Source: an uncultured Pseudomonadota bacterium
Lineage (GTDB): Bacteria > Pseudomonadota > Alphaproteobacteria > RUG11792
Assembly (NCBI GenBank): GCA_902773285.1
Contig: CACYDS010000090.1
Coordinates: 1-5,347 of the forward strand
Direction: 5' to 3'
Length of the DNA stretch: 5,347 nucleotides
A model generated the notes under the pieces. It was not told the origin of the DNA, did not search any database, and saw only the letters and a list, made by a program, of their open reading frames with translations. A program made the translations under genes and the position numbers. Positions 1 through 4,926 of the stretch are shown piece by piece. Within the stretch, counting starts at the first letter, position 1; each line of letters opens with the position of its first letter.

Positions 1-453
1 ACGGAGTATCTGGTAAATCGTGATAAGTTCCATAGGCTATACCAATCGCTGAGGGAAGTGAGTATTCCGCATTCGGATATGGTAATTATGCTTGGGAATC
101 CGTATGCGCAAACCATCAAGAATTGGAAGAATATATCGGAAGAACGACGCAAGATATTGCGCAGTGAATACCCTGAGATGGATGTGGCTACATCTGCATA
201 CCTCAAATGGGAAACGGAGAACATGCGCATTTCCAATGTCCAAGAGGGTATTGATGATTGTACCATCGACTTTGCACTATTCGCTTCCAGCGTCAAAGGT
301 ATCGCCAGCACAGCTACCACCGCATGGAAACTCTTCTTTAGTAGAAAGGTAACCGAGGCCGCAGTAAGGAATGCAAAGAAGATTGAAAAAGCAGCATATA
401 AATTGACAGAAGCTGAACGCAAGGGCTTTCGAGGTATTCGTGGAAAAATCGAG
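1..453 (+). repeat. Dispersed direct repeat, copy 1 (pre-toxin region of toxin A)
   Basis: Aligns without gaps to 3252-3704 at a constant offset of 3251. The proteins are nearly identical through RGKIE, and similarity ends abruptly there. The left end lies outside the window. A likely substrate for homologous recombination between tips. Confidence 0.92.
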
Positions 454-714
454 CTCGATACCCCGAAGGGGATGGTGCGGAACCGTGATACCACGATTGG
501 CGGAAGAAGGTACTGGGGGCATGCGCTTGATAGTATGCAGGATCGGGGAATTCCGTTGTCAGCGGTTGAAAGTTGTATAAAGACCGGGAAGCGTCTGCTT
601 GTTCATAGCGGTAGGATAAAGTACTACGATGCAACCAACAAGTTAAGTGTAGTAGTAGAAAAGGAATCTGGAGATGTAGTAACAGTAATATGGGAGACAT
701 TAAAATGCAAGTAA
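1..714 (+). CDS. Polymorphic toxin tip A, 3' part: pre-toxin region plus DUF4258-like toxin domain (5' end outside window)
   Basis: The frame is open from the first base, so this is the last 237 codons of a larger gene. The GTG at 58 is internal, because homology to toxin C (2958-3956) begins at codon 1. Codons 1-151 form the pre-toxin region, with motifs GNPYAQTIKNW and SEYPEMD and a hydrophobic stretch (FALFASSVKGIASTATTAW) that could help toxin entry; that role is inference. The similarity to C stops sharply after RGKIE. Codons 171-237 form the toxin domain, with a GHALDSMQDRGI motif (His174), AVESCIKTG, YYDATNKLSVVV and a final VVTV strand. This pattern is common in C-terminal domains of FHA/Rhs-type toxins and resembles DUF4258; an RNase activity is likely but not shown here. 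The stop overlaps the downstream immunity gene by 10 bp. It may be the tip of a full FhaB/CdiA-like exoprotein or another orphan tip. Confidence 0.8.
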   Translation, partial: TEYLVNRDKFHRLYQSLREVSIPHSDMVIMLGNPYAQTIKNWKNISEERRKILRSEYPEMDVATSAYLKWETENMRISNVQEGIDDCTIDFALFASSVKGIASTATTAWKLFFSRKVTEAAVRNAKKIEKAAYKLTEAERKGFRGIRGKIELDTPKGMVRNRDTTIGGRRYWGHALDSMQDRGIPLSAVESCIKTGKRLLVHSGRIKYYDATNKLSVVVEKESGDVVTVIWETLKCK

Positions 715-1115
715 CGTTTTACCGAGATAAAGTTCGCACAATAGTGCGAACTTTGGATGGGATTTTGGTACATGCTTTCTGCAATGGGTATGAAGATGAT
801 GTTTTAGACGAAGAGTTAGAAATTTGTCAAACCTTGACTGATAAAGTTATAAAACTCATTTGTGATGGATGTGAACTAAAAGACATTATAGCAATTCTTG
901 AAGAGGGTGGTTCCGCATATGAGCATTTTCATATAAGTTTTCCGCATTCAAAGGCAAAACAAATTGCTGCACAGTTATGGGAATACAAAAATGATGTGCA
1001 AAAGTATACACACTTAGCTCAGCAAGAAACAATCGATTATCCTGAAGAAGAAGTCAAGCGATTAAAACAAATAGAAGATGAACTAAATAGCGATTTGGAA
1101 TATGCAGACAAATAA
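705..1115 (+). CDS. Putative immunity protein for toxin A
   Basis: This 136-residue cytoplasmic-looking protein has no signal peptide or membrane segment, and I recognise no named family. ATG 705 is chosen because GGGAGA (692-697) lies 7 nt upstream. The in-frame ATG at 690 has no good ribosome site and would add five residues. It overlaps the toxin A stop by 10 bp, the tight coupling expected of a toxin-immunity pair. The sequence is acidic and largely helical in appearance (DDVLDEELEICQTLTDKVIKLI, given here only as positions about 32-53). Its last 19 residues, KRLKQIEDELNSDLEYADK, are identical to the end of the immunity protein of toxin C (4001-4339), whose toxin domain is also DUF4258-like, while the rest of the two proteins differs. 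That correspondence is the best sequence support for the immunity role. The function is inferred from position and pairing. Confidence 0.7.
   Translation: MQVTFYRDKVRTIVRTLDGILVHAFCNGYEDDVLDEELEICQTLTDKVIKLICDGCELKDIIAILEEGGSAYEHFHISFPHSKAKQIAAQLWEYKNDVQKYTHLAQQETIDYPEEEVKRLKQIEDELNSDLEYADK
1053..1115 (+). repeat. Immunity-tail repeat, copy 1
   Basis: The last 21 codons, including the stop, of the toxin A immunity gene align gap-free to 4277-4339 (offset 3224) with about nine mismatches. They encode an identical 19-residue tail. Confidence 0.85.
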
Positions 1116-2025
1116 TGCGGTGTATCAAAGAGGACTTCTGGCAAAAGAACTGCAGACGTTGTTCAAGCCGGAGAGCCAATATAGCTATAGTGCACATAAC
1201 TATAGGTCAAGTCCATGGTTGCAGATATACGACGCACGCCATATGAAGGTTGATACGTCGCAGTATCAGAGAAATAGCAATTACTTCTCGAACCTCTATA
1301 AATCGATGCGTGGTGCTGATATATCTCACCAAGATATCCTGGCTATCTGGGGCAACCCGTATATTGGCGTAGTAACCAAGTGGAGTGAGCTATCGCAGCA
1401 ACGGAAGCAACGCTTGGTTCAAGAGTATCCTGGAATTGATGATACGGCTGAGAAAATCAGGCATGAACGCGAGGAGTTTAAGCATAGTCTCGAGAGAATG
1501 CTGGATTCTCCAATGGATAGGTTTATCGACCAGATGGTTATTCCGATGACGACTTTTGCTCTTTCGAATACTCCATATGGGCGTGCGTATGCTGTAGCTA
1601 AAACCGTTGTAGTTCCAAGGCTGGGACAGATAGCAACGGCAATAGGCGCATCGGAACTCTACCGCCGATATATCAGTTTTTCGAAGAAGCATAACAACGA
1701 TGGACTGAAGAAAGGCACGGAAACTAATGCTCCAAGATTACAAGCGACACGTGGTGATGCTGATAAATACTTGCAAGGACTGAAATACAAAGGAGTACTG
1801 GGCAAAAAAGGTACAACAAAAGATGGACATGAATATTACCAATTTGTGAAAAAGTGTGAGTACAAGGGAATGAAATTCAAGAATGGCGAATATATCAGTC
1901 GAGATACTCAGCATCATGATTGGGAATATTTTAGAAATCCTAAGACACATAATGGAGCAATCGATCCTATAAGAGGGGATATATACAAAGATCCTGTGCC
2001 TGGACGCTCCCTGAAACTACCTTGA
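1102..2025 (+). CDS. Orphan toxin tip B with colicin E3/cloacin-type 16S rRNase C-terminal domain
   Basis: 307 residues. Residues about 8-200 are a divergent version of the pre-toxin region of A and C (shared KVDTS.Y, GNPY, .KW.ELS/NIS, .EYPGID). Residues about 230-307 match the colicin E3/cloacin DF13 cytotoxic domain (Pfam Cytotoxic family): ISRDTQHHDWEYF against E3 YEWDSQHGELEGY, and GAIDP...DPVPGR against GSFDPKTG...DPKR. The E3 catalytic residues Asp510, His513, Glu517 and Arg545 correspond to Asp268, His271, Glu275 and probably Arg302. The family cuts 16S rRNA near A1493 and stops translation. There is no signal peptide or secretion domain, so it is a displaced tip rather than a complete exported toxin. 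ATG 1102 lies inside the immunity A gene (14-bp overlap) and has no clear Shine-Dalgarno sequence, so expression may be coupled or absent. The immunity gene follows after 7 bp. Confidence 0.85.
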   Translation: MQTNNAVYQRGLLAKELQTLFKPESQYSYSAHNYRSSPWLQIYDARHMKVDTSQYQRNSNYFSNLYKSMRGADISHQDILAIWGNPYIGVVTKWSELSQQRKQRLVQEYPGIDDTAEKIRHEREEFKHSLERMLDSPMDRFIDQMVIPMTTFALSNTPYGRAYAVAKTVVVPRLGQIATAIGASELYRRYISFSKKHNNDGLKKGTETNAPRLQATRGDADKYLQGLKYKGVLGKKGTTKDGHEYYQFVKKCEYKGMKFKNGEYISRDTQHHDWEYFRNPKTHNGAIDPIRGDIYKDPVPGRSLKLP

Positions 2026-2032
2026 GGAAATA

Positions 2033-2377
2033 ATGAATAGTGATGTTGAAAGAGAATATAAAGAGCAGTGCTGTTGCGGAGCGCTGTTATCTAGTGTGGG
2101 ACGCGGTGAATTTGCTTACGACTCGGTTTTAAGATACTTTGCCTGCTACATCAAGGGACAAGAGTACGAAGAAACAGGAGAACCCGCTAAACAAATTTTG
2201 AGATATTGTCCATTTTGTGGAACTAAGCTACTTAGTCTATGGAGCAAATACAGTGAAGTAATAGAAGAAGAGCTGGGAGAGGATGCTATACCTGAAAGTA
2301 TATGGTTACCTGAAGATAGGAAGCATCTTCCCAAAGAATTTCAGACTTCAGAGTGGTGGAGGAAGCGAGGGTTATAG
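2033..2377 (+). CDS. Putative immunity protein for the E3-like toxin B (Cys-rich, zinc-knuckle-like)
   Basis: 114 residues, starting at ATG 2033 just after GAGGA (2024-2028), which overlaps the stop codon of toxin B. That arrangement favours translational coupling. Six cysteines are seen: 13, 14, 15 and 38, plus a CPFCG motif at 59-63. The CC(C)G...CPFCG pair could bind zinc. The C-terminal part is acidic (EVIEEELGEDAIPES) and ends with HLPKEFQTSEWWRKRGL. It does not resemble the classical colicin E3/cloacin immunity protein (about 85 residues, no Cys pair), so if it neutralises the E3-like domain it does so with another fold. Role inferred from its position directly after the toxin; a metal-binding regulator is the main alternative. 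Confidence 0.65.
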   Translation: MNSDVEREYKEQCCCGALLSSVGRGEFAYDSVLRYFACYIKGQEYEETGEPAKQILRYCPFCGTKLLSLWSKYSEVIEEELGEDAIPESIWLPEDRKHLPKEFQTSEWWRKRGL

Positions 2378-2387
2378 AACCATGGTG

Positions 2388-2416
2388 TTGCACTTTAGGA
2401 AAGTTTGTACTAAAAT
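2388..2416 (+). promoter_or_regulatory. Predicted promoter of the YefM-YoeB-like operon
   Basis: TTGCAC (2388-2393, 3/6 to the -35 consensus), a 17-nt spacer and TAAAAT (2411-2416, 5/6 to the -10 consensus) lie 31 nt upstream of the antitoxin start. The -10 box sits inside the palindrome at 2407-2422, the usual layout for an autoregulated TA operon. Confidence 0.5.
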
Positions 2417-2422
2417 TAGTAC
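2407..2422. promoter_or_regulatory. Palindromic operator, probably bound by the YefM-like antitoxin
   Basis: GTACTAA-AA-TTAGTAC: perfect 7-bp inverted arms around a 2-nt centre, overlapping the predicted -10 box. Antitoxins of the YefM/Phd family repress their own operon by binding palindromes, and the E. coli YefM operator is built on a TGTACA core, so a GTAC-centred arm fits. Binding here is inferred. Confidence 0.6.
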
Positions 2423-2447
2423 TAGGAAGATTTGTTATGAATGATTT

Positions 2448-2705
2448 ATGATGATAGCACGGCAGGGTGAGCTTCGCTCGAATATTAAGAAATATTTCGA
2501 TATTGCATTTAATGGCGAGGCTATTATAGTGCCACGCAAGAAAAATCAGAATGTCGTCATTATGTCCGAAAATGAGTATAAATCACTCGAAAAAGCTAGG
2601 CGAAATGCAGAATATCTGGCGAAATTAGACGAATCCGACAGGCAATTGGCTAGAGGCGAAATCGTCGTGAAGACTATGGAAGAAATCGAAAATATGGTGA
2701 AATGA
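2448..2705 (+). CDS. yefM: YefM/Phd-family antitoxin
   Basis: 85 residues. The N-terminal Phd/YefM DNA-binding domain is recognisable: ELRSNIKKYFDIAFNGEAIIVPRK (about 8-31), then NVVIMSENEYKSLEKARRNAEYLAKL, the hallmark loop and helix of the family. The tail ARGEIVVKTMEEIENMVK is the segment that wraps the YoeB toxin. It binds the cognate RNase and represses the operon, probably through the palindrome at 2407-2422. The start is ATG 2448 or the adjacent in-frame ATG 2451. AGGAAGA (2424-2430) is 17 nt or more upstream, which is far, and is better placed for a four-codon ORF at 2437-2451. The stop overlaps the toxin start as ATGA (2702-2705), indicating coupled translation. Confidence 0.9.
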   Translation: MMIARQGELRSNIKKYFDIAFNGEAIIVPRKKNQNVVIMSENEYKSLEKARRNAEYLAKLDESDRQLARGEIVVKTMEEIENMVK

Positions 2706-2950
2706 AAAACATTGTTTTTACGAAAAGAAGCTGGGGAGAATACGTGTATTGGCAACAGCAAAATATAAAAACAGCGCAGAAAATCAATGCACTTTTGCGG
2801 AGCATCCTCAGGGAGGGAGTTCTCTCAGGGGAGGGCAAACCTGAAAAGTTGAAATACCGCCCTGAAGACTACAGCCGGCGGATTGATAGTGAAAATCGCC
2901 TAGTATATTTAGTTAGCAACAATGAAGTAATCGTCAAATCATGCAAATGA
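2702..2950 (+). CDS. yoeB: YoeB/Txe-family mRNA interferase, cut by a premature TGA before its catalytic His-Tyr
   Basis: 82 residues as read. It aligns along its whole length with E. coli YoeB: SWGEYVYWQQQN, GKPEKLK (Glu48, equivalent to Glu46), SRRIDSENRLVY (Arg66, equivalent to Arg65) and IVKSCK. YoeB is a ribosome-dependent mRNA interferase whose last two residues, His83-Tyr84, act in catalysis. Here the frame stops with TGA at 2948-2950, and the next codons are CAC TAC (His-Tyr), then AAT GAT AAT TGA (stop 2966-2968). One base change (for example GGA to TGA) would explain this. The protein as read should fold and bind the antitoxin but probably lacks full RNase activity. Translation is coupled to the antitoxin (4-bp overlap). 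A sequencing error or TGA readthrough are the alternatives. Confidence 0.87.
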   Translation: MKNIVFTKRSWGEYVYWQQQNIKTAQKINALLRSILREGVLSGEGKPEKLKYRPEDYSRRIDSENRLVYLVSNNEVIVKSCK

Positions 2951-2957
2951 CACTACA

Positions 2958-3956
2958 ATGATAATTGAAATTGGTATTACGAAGATGAGAAATAGTAATG
3001 TAAAATATTGTTCGGTACAAAATTATATACCTATCACGCCAATACCTCACTTTAACACTTTTTTAACGAAAATGTTTCACGTGGAACCGCATGCCACATA
3101 TGAGCTAGAGGCGATGCCCAGGAAGGTTAAGTTAGCCAGGGAGATACGTGATCTTTTCCGGCCGCTGAGTAGCTATATCCCGCAGCACCATAAGGGTAGA
3201 GCACACCCGCTTACTCAGATACACAATGCGTATAATATGAAGGTTGATACATCGGAGTATTTGGTAAATCAGAGTAATTTCCACAGGCTATACCAATCGC
3301 TGAAGGATGTGAGTATTCCGCATTCGGATCTGGTAATTATGTGCGGGAATCCGTATGCGCAAACCATCAAGAATTGGAAGAATATATCTGAGATAAGGCA
3401 GCGGGTGCTGCGCAGTGAATATCCGGAGATGGATGTGGTGACAGCAGCATACCTCAAATGGGAAGCCGAGAACATGCGCATTTCCAATATCCAAGAGGGT
3501 ATTGATGACTGTACTGTCGACTTCGCGCTATTCGCTTCCAGCGTCAAAGGTATCGCCAGCACAGCTACCACAGCATGGAAACTCTTCTTCAGCAGGAAAG
3601 TTACAGAGGCCGCAGTAAGAAATGCAACAAAGATTGAAAAATTAGCATATAAATTGACAGAAGCTGAACGTAAGGGTTTCAGAGGAATTCGCGGGAAAAT
3701 AGAGCGGAAAAATTTCAAGGCATGTGGTATAGAACAAAAACGACGGAATATTGCTCAAATAATTGACGGAAAGTCATATAGCGCACATATTCTAGATCAA
3801 ATGCAAAACAGAGGTATTGGGCATTTGGTGGTGGAAAATGCCATTCGTACTGGCATAAAGAGAGTATCAAAACAATTTCCAAAAACATGTTCAGAGTTTT
3901 ATGACAATGTGAACAAAATTACAGTAGTAGTTAACAATGTAAACAGTAGTAGTTAA
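2958..3956 (+). CDS. Orphan toxin tip C: pre-toxin region plus DUF4258-like domain, frameshifted at its C terminus
   Basis: 332 residues as read. The start is uncertain. ATG 2958 lies in the former 3' end of yoeB without a Shine-Dalgarno sequence; in-frame ATGs at 3072 (MFHVEP) and 3114 (MPRKVK, after AGAGG with a short spacer) are plausible. Residues about 54-249 are the pre-toxin region, nearly identical to toxin A up to RGKIE. Residues 270-332 are a second DUF4258-like toxin domain: SAHILDQMQNRGI (His277), VVENAIRTG, EFYDNVNKITVVV. A perfect 22-bp tandem duplication (3921-3964) shifts the frame, so the protein ends NVNSSS. With one copy removed it would end VNNVTGKRVTAYFG, matching VEKESGDVVTVIW of toxin A, and stop at 3996, 4 bp before the immunity ATG. 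It has no secretion signal, so it is an orphan tip, probably inactive in its present form. Confidence 0.8.
   Translation: MIIEIGITKMRNSNVKYCSVQNYIPITPIPHFNTFLTKMFHVEPHATYELEAMPRKVKLAREIRDLFRPLSSYIPQHHKGRAHPLTQIHNAYNMKVDTSEYLVNQSNFHRLYQSLKDVSIPHSDLVIMCGNPYAQTIKNWKNISEIRQRVLRSEYPEMDVVTAAYLKWEAENMRISNIQEGIDDCTVDFALFASSVKGIASTATTAWKLFFSRKVTEAAVRNATKIEKLAYKLTEAERKGFRGIRGKIERKNFKACGIEQKRRNIAQIIDGKSYSAHILDQMQNRGIGHLVVENAIRTGIKRVSKQFPKTCSEFYDNVNKITVVVNNVNSSS
3073..3088. other. parS-like centromere motif inside toxin C
   Basis: TGTTTCACGTGGAACC differs from the general bacterial parS pattern TGTTNCACGTGNAACA only at the last base, and is one base from the Pseudomonas form TGTTCCACGTGGAACC. It is an imperfect palindrome around CACGTG. 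In frame it encodes MFHVEP if the ATG at 3072 is used; parS sites are known to overlap gene starts in this way near some chromosome origins. ParB binding is not shown and a chance or coding match remains possible. Confidence 0.4.
3252..3704 (+). repeat. Dispersed direct repeat, copy 2 (pre-toxin region of toxin C)
   Basis: Partner of 1-453, same orientation, gap-free. Differences are scattered and many are silent, so the duplication is not brand-new or has been diverging under selection. Confidence 0.92.
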
Positions 3957-3964
3957 CAATGTAA
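3921..3964 (+). repeat. Perfect 22-bp tandem duplication causing the frameshift in toxin C
   Basis: Positions 3921-3942 and 3943-3964 are identical (unit begins ACAGTAGTAG and ends CAATGTAA). Because 22 is not a multiple of three, the second copy is read in another frame and supplies the TAA at 3954-3956. Collapsing the two copies gives one continuous frame to TAG at 3994-3996. Confidence 0.97.
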
Positions 3965-4000
3965 CAGGAAAACGGGTAACGGCATATTTTGGGTAGGGCG

Positions 4001-4339
4001 ATGTGGCAAACGGAAGTACTATATACCAGAATCAAAAAAATATTAAAATGGGAATATCCAGGAATGGAATGCTATGTTAACGATATGTGGCACTTACTCT
4101 CTAGAGGAGCAAGTACCTCTGAACTCAAGCATAAAATACTGGAAAATGACAAAGAGATAGGTATTGAAAATTCGAGGACTGACGCAGAATTGAAGGATAT
4201 TATAAAAAAATTGCTACAATTGCAGCCATATGTACAAAAATGTAAAAAAATTTTAAAAAAGCAATGTCATAGTGAATTCAAACGTTTAAAACAAATAGAA
4301 GACGAATTAAATAGCGATTTAGAATATGCAGATAAGTAG
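4001..4339 (+). CDS. Putative immunity protein for toxin C
   Basis: 112 residues from ATG 4001; GGG or AGGG (3991-3998) could act as the ribosome site. A TTG at 3989 would add four residues but lies inside the ancestral end of toxin C. It is a Lys/Glu-rich helical-looking protein with no signal peptide or membrane segment. The N-terminal part (WQTEVLYTRIKKILKWEYPG) has no obvious match to the immunity protein of toxin A, but the final 19 residues, KRLKQIEDELNSDLEYADK, are identical. The coding DNA of that tail differs at about nine of 63 positions, mostly silent, which points to selection on the protein tail. It would have begun 4 bp after the ancestral toxin C stop. It appears intact although the toxin is frameshifted, as expected if it still protects against siblings carrying the active toxin. 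Named family not recognised. Confidence 0.65.
   Translation: MWQTEVLYTRIKKILKWEYPGMECYVNDMWHLLSRGASTSELKHKILENDKEIGIENSRTDAELKDIIKKLLQLQPYVQKCKKILKKQCHSEFKRLKQIEDELNSDLEYADK
4277..4339 (+). repeat. Immunity-tail repeat, copy 2
   Basis: Partner of 1053-1115, at the 3' end of the toxin C immunity gene. With the pre-toxin repeats it brackets the variable toxin and immunity sequence of cassettes A and C. Confidence 0.85.
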
Positions 4340-4367
4340 CTATGTTTTTTTACAGCAATATGCTCTA

Positions 4368-4646
4368 TCACCTAGCGCTGTAGTGCTTACGGCATCTGAG
4401 CATTTTTACACATTTTTCATTGACAATTTCGTAAATTAGCCTGTTTTTCTTATCAATTCTACGCGAATAGACCATATTACTGTAGTATTTTAGTCGTTCG
4501 GGTTTACCTATTCCAACCGCAGGATGTTTAGCTATGTCTAACGATAAATTTCGAACTTTTTCAAATAATTTTCGGTTACTTTTGCGCAACCAATTTAAAT
4601 CTTCAAGAAAATCCTGGGTATAGAATAACTCAATCATGGAATACAT
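4368..4646 (-). CDS. YoeB/Txe-family mRNA interferase toxin, catalytic residues intact
   Basis: 92 residues from ATG at 4646; an internal ATG at 4637 giving MIELFYTQDF is equally possible and closer to the family's usual start and length of about 85. Family motifs are seen in order: FLEDLNWLRKSNRKLFEKV (helical), GIGKPERLKYY (Glu50, equivalent to YoeB Glu46), YSRRIDKKNRLIYEI (Arg69, equivalent to Arg65) and LRCRKHYSAR with His88-Tyr89, equivalent to the catalytic His83-Tyr84. It should be a ribosome-dependent mRNA-cleaving toxin. It overlaps the antitoxin stop by 17 bp, so translation is coupled. It runs opposite to and converges on the toxin C immunity gene (28 bp between their stops), which marks it as an independently acquired module. 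It keeps the His-Tyr end that the plus-strand YoeB copy has lost. Confidence 0.85.
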   Translation of the reverse strand: MYSMIELFYTQDFLEDLNWLRKSNRKLFEKVRNLSLDIAKHPAVGIGKPERLKYYSNMVYSRRIDKKNRLIYEIVNEKCVKMLRCRKHYSAR

Positions 4647-4860
4647 CTGCGAACTTCATTGGTATGGCTTTTTGCTCTAATGCATGATCAATATAGGGTT
4701 TTTCGTGTTTATAATACTCATCAAGGGTTTCTTCTTTGCTCATGTGCTCCCTAACCAAAAATTCAATAGTTTTTCCGATAGTTCGCAAATCAACCTTGGC
4801 CATTTTTTTCAATTGTTCTAAAACTTCTTCATTAAGTCTTACAGTTAATGCTTTTGACAT
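4630..4860 (-). CDS. Antitoxin with ribbon-helix-helix-like N-terminus, partner of the minus-strand YoeB-like toxin
   Basis: 76 residues from ATG at 4860. The N-terminal ALTVRLNEEVLEQLKKMAKVD and the following helix (TIGKTIEFLVREHMSKE) match the beta-strand, helix, helix pattern of ribbon-helix-helix repressors. The charged C-terminal tail (DEYYKHEKPYIDHALEQK...FADVFHD) is the likely toxin-binding part. As the upstream gene of an overlapping pair it should neutralise the toxin and repress the operon. The classical YoeB partner is a YefM/Phd protein, so this RHH-type partner is a different pairing. The exact family name is not certain. The Shine-Dalgarno sequence is weak. Confidence 0.75.
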   Translation of the reverse strand: MSKALTVRLNEEVLEQLKKMAKVDLRTIGKTIEFLVREHMSKEETLDEYYKHEKPYIDHALEQKAIPMKFADVFHD

Positions 4861-4882
4861 ACTATCACATCAATTATCCCCT

Positions 4883-4919
4883 TATAACTTATACTGCAAT
4901 ATTTTTATGCGTTTGTAAA
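4883..4919 (-). promoter_or_regulatory. Possible promoter and operator of the minus-strand TA operon
   Basis: On the minus strand, TATAAG (4893-4888) is a 5/6 match to the -10 box and TTTACA (4919-4914) a possible -35 box, but the 20-nt spacer is too long for a strong promoter. TATAA-C-TTATA (4883-4893) is an 11-bp palindrome overlapping the -10 box and could be bound by the antitoxin. Weak support; A+T-rich sequence produces such matches by chance. Confidence 0.25.
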
Positions 4920-4926
4920 GCATTTT

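Noticed and set aside
92..700. Other-frame open frames within toxin A (92-352 plus; 277-522 and 338-700 minus)
   Set aside because: They overlap a well-supported coding frame and have no recognisable protein features.
2371..2382. Short inverted repeat GGTT-ATAG-AACC after the toxin B immunity gene as a terminator
   Set aside because: Only a 4-bp stem and no following T-run.
2807..2835. Near-repeat CTCAGGGAGGG / CTCAGGGGAGGG inside yoeB
   Set aside because: Lies within a conserved coding segment (up to GKPE), does not disturb the frame, and is most simply local base composition.
2948..2950. TGA as a recoded sense codon (for example Gly in some candidate phyla, Trp in mollicutes)
   Set aside because: TGA works as a normal stop elsewhere (toxin B stop with an overlapping ribosome site; ATGA overlap of antitoxin and toxin) and TGG is used freely for Trp. 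A point mutation is simpler.
3269..3718. Long minus-strand open frame (149 codons) opposite toxin C, and a similar 68-codon frame at 37-243 and 3288-3494
   Set aside because: They are antisense shadows of the conserved pre-toxin repeat. The two copies resemble each other only because the plus strand is duplicated, and they show no domain or ribosome site.
4340..4367. T-run after the toxin C immunity gene and AGCA/TGCT arms as an intrinsic terminator
   Set aside because: The T-run precedes rather than follows the weak 4-bp hairpin on the plus strand, and no G+C-rich stem is present on either strand.
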